64,000 nucleotides of DNA from Paraburkholderia sp. HP33-1 (lineage in GTDB: Bacteria > Pseudomonadota > Gammaproteobacteria > Burkholderiales > Burkholderiaceae). The translations under genes were made by a program, and so were the position numbers. A model generated the notes under the pieces. It saw only the letters and a list, made by a program, of their open reading frames with translations. It had not been told where the DNA came from and searched no databases. The DNA lies in NCBI RefSeq assembly GCF_021390595.1, contig NZ_JAJEJR010000001.1:992001-1056000 (forward strand). Reading direction: 5' to 3'. Of this stretch, positions 60,303 to 64,000 are shown one piece after another (the first letter of the stretch is position 1; every line of letters starts with the position of its first letter).

Positions 60303-60993
60303 CCTGAGCATCACCGTCGTCCTGATCGAAGACGAAAAGCAGATTCGTCGCTTCGTGCGTACCGCGCTCGAAGGCGAGGGCATCACCGTGTACGACGCCG
60401 AGACCGGCAAGCAGGGGCTCGTCGAAGCGGCGACGCGCAAGCCCGACCTCGTGATCGTCGATCTCGGCCTGCCGGATACCGACGGCCTCGACGTGATCCG
60501 GGAGCTGCGCGGCTGGAGCGAGCTGCCGGTGATCGTGCTGTCGGCGCGTACTCAGGAAAGCGAGAAGGTCGCCGCGCTCGACGCCGGCGCCGACGACTAT
60601 CTGACCAAGCCGTTCGGCGTGTCCGAACTGCTCGCGCGGATCCGCGCGCATCTGCGCCGGCGCAATCACGGCGGCGCGGGCGAATCGCCGCAGGTGCGCT
60701 TCGGCGCGGTCACTGTTGACCTCGCGCTGCGCCAGGTCACGCGCGACGGCGCCGCGATTCATCTGACACCGATTGAATACCGGCTGCTCGCGACACTCGT
60801 GCGGCACGCCGGCCGCGTGCTCACGCACCGGCAGTTGCTGCGCGACGTGTGGGGGCCGTCGCATGTCGAGAGCCACCACTATCTGCGCATCTACATGGCG
60901 CATTTGCGCGGCAAGCTCGAGCGCGACCCGGCGCAGCCGGAACATATCGTCACGGAGACGGGCGTCGGCTACCGTCTGGTGGGCGCGGCGTGA
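60295..60993 (+). CDS. kdpE: Potassium-responsive response regulator
   Basis: The 232-aa OmpR-type regulator activates the kdp operon. The receiver has acidic pocket Glu12/Asp13, phospho-acceptor Asp56 (VIVDLGLPDTDG) and Lys105 (LTKPFG). The C-terminal winged helix contains LTPIEYRLLATLVRHAG and GYRLVG. The ATG lies 8 nt before the kdpD stop codon end, so the two genes overlap. Confidence 0.96.
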   Translation: MSDLSITVVLIEDEKQIRRFVRTALEGEGITVYDAETGKQGLVEAATRKPDLVIVDLGLPDTDGLDVIRELRGWSELPVIVLSARTQESEKVAALDAGADDYLTKPFGVSELLARIRAHLRRRNHGGAGESPQVRFGAVTVDLALRQVTRDGAAIHLTPIEYRLLATLVRHAGRVLTHRQLLRDVWGPSHVESHHYLRIYMAHLRGKLERDPAQPEHIVTETGVGYRLVGAA

Positions 60994-61016
60994 GTTCGGC
61001 CAGGATGGCGCTCCGT

Positions 61017-61022
61017 TATAAT
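61017..61022 (+). promoter_or_regulatory. -10 box of the sugE transcript
   Basis: Perfect TATAAT. A start site about 7 nt downstream would fall at the first base of the riboswitch hairpin. The -35 region (TTCGGC or GTTCGG) is poor. Confidence 0.6.
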
Positions 61023-61029
61023 CTCCTGA

Positions 61030-61074
61030 CGTAAGGACGACCTTACGCTTTCATCAATCATCGGGGACGGCCCC
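61030..61074 (+). ncRNA. Guanidine-II riboswitch (mini-ykkC)
   Basis: Two short hairpins with ACGR tetraloops occur in tandem: CGTAAGG-ACGA-CCTTACG (61030-61047) and GGGG-ACGG-CCCC (61063-61074), joined by a 15-nt linker. This is the mini-ykkC/guanidine-II consensus. The downstream gene is a SugE/Gdx guanidinium exporter, the classic client. The Shine-Dalgarno GGAG (61084-61087) lies just after hairpin 2, consistent with translational control: guanidinium would stabilise the hairpins and free the ribosome site. Confidence 0.9.
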
Positions 61075-61095
61075 ATTTTTCATGGAGCTGTTTCG

Positions 61096-61416
61096 ATGTC
61101 CTGGTTTCTTCTATTGATTGCCGGTTTGCTCGAAGTCGCGTGGGCGGCCGGTCTCAAAACTTCCGAAAGTTTCACCCGCTTCTGGCCGTCCGTCTTCACG
61201 GTCGTGACCGCGCTCGGCAGCTTCGTGCTGCTCGCGCTCGCGATGCGCCAGCTGCCGCTCGGCACGGCCTATGCCGTATGGACAGGGATCGGCGCGGTAG
61301 GCGCGTTCATTTTTGGCGTCATGATGATGGGCGAGGCCCTGACGGTCGCGCGCGTCGCCAGTGCGTCGCTGATCGTGATCGGCCTCGTCGGGCTGAAGCT
61401 GTCGTCGGGGCACTGA
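61096..61416 (+). CDS. sugE: Guanidinium/quaternary-ammonium exporter, SMR family
   Basis: The 106-aa four-helix protein of the small multidrug resistance family. The essential Glu13 is in GLLEVAWAAGLK, and the WAAGLKTSESFTRFWPS sequence is typical of the SugE/Gdx branch rather than EmrE. These antiport guanidinium for protons. GGAG is 8 nt upstream of ATG 61096. The riboswitch directly upstream supports the Gdx function. It stands alone. Confidence 0.92.
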   Translation: MSWFLLLIAGLLEVAWAAGLKTSESFTRFWPSVFTVVTALGSFVLLALAMRQLPLGTAYAVWTGIGAVGAFIFGVMMMGEALTVARVASASLIVIGLVGLKLSSGH

Positions 61417-61507
61417 CTCGACGGCCGCGGCCGCTCGGCTCGCGGCGACCATTGCTGGCAAACCACAGCGAGGATTCGCGGCTCGATGTTCTGCGAATTA
61501 TCGTCGC

Positions 61508-61513
61508 TATAAT
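61508..61513 (+). promoter_or_regulatory. -10 box upstream of the DUF4126 gene
   Basis: Perfect TATAAT 134 bp before the ATG at 61648; the -35 (GATGTT at 17 nt) is weak. The leader between contains long GC-rich inverted stretches. Confidence 0.45.
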
Positions 61514-61647
61514 GAGACAGAAACGACCCTGAGATTGTCCGCGGCCTGGCTGGCGCGGCCGGCCTGGCGAGTCTGACGGCTTCGGCGCGGAACGCCCGCT
61601 TGTTTCCGCCGCGGCGCCCGGCACGCACAAAACGCGTGGAGGCGGCC

Positions 61648-62259
61648 ATGCTTGAATCACTTTCGCTTGCAGCGGGCCTTTCATGGGGCAGCGGTCTACG
61701 CCTCTATCTGACGGTCCTGCTGGCCGGCGTGTTCGAACGTCTTGGCCTGATTCATTTGCCGAACACCTTGTCCGCGCTGTCTTCGCCGTGGGTGATCGGC
61801 ACGGCGGCCGTGCTGACGCTCGCCGAATTCCTCGCCGACAAGATCCCCGCGTTCGATTCGCTGTGGGACGCGATCCACACCTTCATCCGCATTCCGGCCG
61901 GCGCCGTGCTGGCCGCCGGCGCGCTCGGCCACGCCGATCCGGCGCTGCTGGCCGTCGCCGCCCTCGCGGGCGGTACGCTCGCCGGCACCGCGCATCTCGC
62001 GAAGGCGGGCACCCGCGCGTTGATCAATCTGTCGCCTGAGCCGGTGTCGAACGTCGTCACGTCGACCGCCGAGGACGGCCTCGCGTTCGGCGGCGTGCTG
62101 CTCGCGTTGTTCGCGCCGCTCGCGTTTCTGGTCTTGATGGTAGGCTTCCTGCTGCTCGCGGCGTGGGCATTGCCGCGGTTGTGGCGTGGCGTGCAGGGCA
62201 GTTTTCGCGGCATGGCCACGCACATGGTGTCGCGATTTGCGAGGAGCAGGCACGATTGA
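61648..62259 (+). CDS. DUF4126 membrane protein
   Basis: The 203-aa inner-membrane protein has five or six hydrophobic segments. It shows GLSWGSGLRLYLTVLLAGVF at the N-terminus, LAEFLADKIPAFDSLWDAIH and then LINLSPEPVSNVVTSTAEDG, which are hallmarks of DUF4126. GGAGG lies 5 nt before the ATG. Function unknown. The stop overlaps the next gene's start (TTGA), suggesting co-expression with the ABC permease. Confidence 0.85.
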   Translation: MLESLSLAAGLSWGSGLRLYLTVLLAGVFERLGLIHLPNTLSALSSPWVIGTAAVLTLAEFLADKIPAFDSLWDAIHTFIRIPAGAVLAAGALGHADPALLAVAALAGGTLAGTAHLAKAGTRALINLSPEPVSNVVTSTAEDGLAFGGVLLALFAPLAFLVLMVGFLLLAAWALPRLWRGVQGSFRGMATHMVSRFARSRHD

Positions 62260-64000
62260 GCGAAGCACTATCAGGATCTAAGGCGGGTTCAAGGGCGCGC
62301 GTTGACGCGAGGGCCGCGCGCCGGTTCGGCGGCATCGATCTGGTGCGCCAGGCCATGCGGATGACGGCGCGCGACTGGCGCGCGGGCGAGTTGACGATGC
62401 TGTTGCTCGCGCTCGTGCTGGCGGTCGCGGCGTTGTCGAGCGTCGGGTTTCTGGGCGATCGCCTGCATCAGGGGCTCGAGCGCGACGCGCGGCGCATGAT
62501 CGCGGCTGACTTCATCGTGCGCGCCGATCATCCGGTCGATCCGCAATTCGCTGCCGAGGCGCACAGACTCGGCCTGCGCACCGCCACCACGGCGATCTTC
62601 CCGAGCATGATCAATTCGACCGGCGCGCAACCGGCGTCGCGGCTCGCCGCCGTCAAGGCGGTGTCGCCGGACTACCCGCTGCGCGGCGCATTGCGGATCG
62701 CGCCGGCAGCAGGCGCGGCTGATCATCCGGCGACGTCGATTCCGGCGCCGGGCACGGTGTGGGTCGATGAGGAGTTGCTCGACGCACTGAAGCTGAAGAT
62801 CGGCGATGCGGTGAAGGTCGGTAATCGCAATTTCACGGTCGGCGCACTGATCACGCGCGAGCTCGACCGCGGCTTTTCGTTCGTCAACTTTTCGCCGCGC
62901 CTGATGCTGCGCGCCGACGAGGTGCAGTCGACCGGCCTGATCACATATGGCAGCCGCGTCACGTACCGGCTGCTGGTCGCCGGCCCCGACGACGCGGTCG
63001 CGCGCTTCGCGCAGTTCGCGCATGACCACGTCGACAGCGGCAAGATGCGCGGCGTCGCGCTCGAGTCGTTGCAGGACGGCCAGCCGCAGGTGCGCCAGAC
63101 GCTTGATCGCGCGAGCCATTTCCTGACGCTCGTGTCGTTGTTGACCGCGCTGCTCGCGGCGGTCGCGATCGCGATGGCCGCGCACCGCTATATGCGCCGG
63201 CACCTCGACAGCTGCGCGGCGATGCGCTGTCTCGGCGTGAGCCAGGCCGCGCTGCGCGCGCTGTTTACGCTCGAATTCGTCGGGCTCGGCGTGATGGGCG
63301 GCGTGCTCGGCGTGGCGCTCGGTTATCTCGGACATCTCGCGCTACTGACGTGGCTCGGCGGCCTGATCGACGTGGTGCTGCCGCAGCCGACGCTGTGGCC
63401 CGCGCTCGAAGGCATCGCCGCCGGTCTCGTGCTGCTGCTCGGCTTCGCGCTGCCGCCGCTGTTGCCGCTCACGCGCGTGCCGCCGGTGCGCGTGCTGCGC
63501 CGTGAATGGGGTGAGGAGGGACGCACGGCGTGGGCCGCCTACGCATTTGGCATCGTGCTGTTCGCGGGGCTGCTGATTCTCGCCGCCGGGGAATTGAAGC
63601 TCGGCGGCATCGTCGCGGGCGGTTTCGCGGGCGGGCTGCTGGTGTTCGCGGGCATCGCCCGGCTGGTCCTGTGGGGCGCGGCACACGTGGTGCGCAGTGA
63701 GCGCGTCAATGCGGGCGTCGGCTGGCGCTATGCGCTGGCGTCGCTGGAGCGGCGCAGCAGCACGAGCGCGCTGCAGATTACCGCGCTCGGCATCGGCCTG
63801 ATGTGCCTGCTGCTGATCGCGATGACGCGCAACGACCTCGTGCAGGGCTGGCGCAAATCGACGCCGCCCGACGCGCCCAACCAGTTCATCATCGACATCC
63901 AGCCCGATCAGCGCGACGCGGTCACGCAGTATCTGGACGCGCACGGCATCGCCGGCGCGGCGCTTTCGCCGATGGTGCGCGGCCGGCTCGTCGCGATCAA
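62256..64000 (+). CDS. FtsX/YbbP-type ABC transporter permease, 5' part
   Basis: The gene begins at TTG 62256 (overlapping the DUF4126 stop; GGAG nine nt upstream) and is open to the right edge, giving at least 581 residues. After a basic leader it has a first span (ELTMLLLALVLAVAALSSVG), a periplasmic MacB-like region, and a core FtsX domain with HFLTLVSLLTALLAAV-type helix and GVSQAALRALFTLEFVGLGV. This is the YbbP (lysophospholipase/lipoprotein-export-associated) permease family, which usually works with the YbbA ATPase. The rest and any ybbA lie outside the window. Confidence 0.82.
   Translation, partial: MSEALSGSKAGSRARVDARAARRFGGIDLVRQAMRMTARDWRAGELTMLLLALVLAVAALSSVGFLGDRLHQGLERDARRMIAADFIVRADHPVDPQFAAEAHRLGLRTATTAIFPSMINSTGAQPASRLAAVKAVSPDYPLRGALRIAPAAGAADHPATSIPAPGTVWVDEELLDALKLKIGDAVKVGNRNFTVGALITRELDRGFSFVNFSPRLMLRADEVQSTGLITYGSRVTYRLLVAGPDDAVARFAQFAHDHVDSGKMRGVALESLQDGQPQVRQTLDRASHFLTLVSLLTALLAAVAIAMAAHRYMRRHLDSCAAMRCLGVSQAALRALFTLEFVGLGVMGGVLGVALGYLGHLALLTWLGGLIDVVLPQPTLWPALEGIAAGLVLLLGFALPPLLPLTRVPPVRVLRREWGEEGRTAWAAYAFGIVLFAGLLILAAGELKLGGIVAGGFAGGLLVFAGIARLVLWGAAHVVRSERVNAGVGWRYALASLERRSSTSALQITALGIGLMCLLLIAMTRNDLVQGWRKSTPPDAPNQFIIDIQPDQRDAVTQYLDAHGIAGAALSPMVRGRLVAI

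Overview
The window is a high-GC chromosomal segment of a beta-proteobacterium of the order Burkholderiales, most likely a Paraburkholderia/Burkholderia-type genome. The reasons are the intracellular PHB depolymerase with the Ralstonia-type Cys183/His388 layout, the rng-maf-rlmH-rsfS-nadD-hemF-purD-yebC string, the strong GC3 bias, and the frequent TACAAT-like -10 elements. It is mostly housekeeping DNA with two atypical, AT-richer patches. I saw no rRNA, tRNA, CRISPR array or insertion sequence.

Layout, left to right. 1-6.0 kb: tail of a TetR-type regulator, phaZ, a GH15 glucoamylase/trehalase-like enzyme, two small proteins (one DUF3096) and a secreted lactonase-fold protein. 6.0-12.4 kb: a very long FtsK-type translocase with a giant Ala/Pro linker, a META/HslJ-like lipoprotein, purT and an MliC-like lysozyme inhibitor. 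12.5-23.1 kb: an acetolactate-synthase-like/aldehyde dehydrogenase pair, rhlE, the trhO-gluQRS pair (both modify tRNA position 34) and dnaE. 23.1-30.8 kb: an LPS-assembly neighbourhood (WaaE-like transferase, msbA, three more glycosyltransferases, waaL-type ligase). 30.8-38.7 kb: a small hypothetical, rdgC, an orphan truncated FecR-like protein beside an AT-rich gene-free stretch, an MFS exporter, two PhnB-like VOC proteins, an NlpC/P60 lipoprotein, a di-Mop molybdate-binding protein and free-methionine-(R)-sulfoxide reductase.

38.7-41.1 kb is the most unusual region. It is a lower-GC, minus-strand cassette of a 333-aa protein with a Cys-rich N-terminus (DUF2515-like from memory), a membrane-anchored partner, and a truncated tandem duplicate of that partner. 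The architecture resembles an effector/immunity module with duplicated immunity genes. 41.1-49.8 kb is the conserved rng...upp block, all on the minus strand.

50-52.3 kb: a short-chain dehydrogenase homologue lacking the catalytic Tyr/Lys, methylglyoxal synthase and a quinone oxidoreductase. 52.4-61.0 kb: a complete kdp potassium-uptake operon (a small membrane ORF, kdpF, A, B, C and the sensor/regulator kdpDE) joined by overlapping stop/start codons. 61.0-64.0 kb: a guanidine-II (mini-ykkC) riboswitch with two ACGR-loop hairpins right after a TATAAT box, controlling a SugE/Gdx guanidinium exporter, then a DUF4126 membrane protein and the start of a YbbP/FtsX-type ABC permease that runs off the end.

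The assignments rest on reading the sequence and remembered family signatures; no database search was run.
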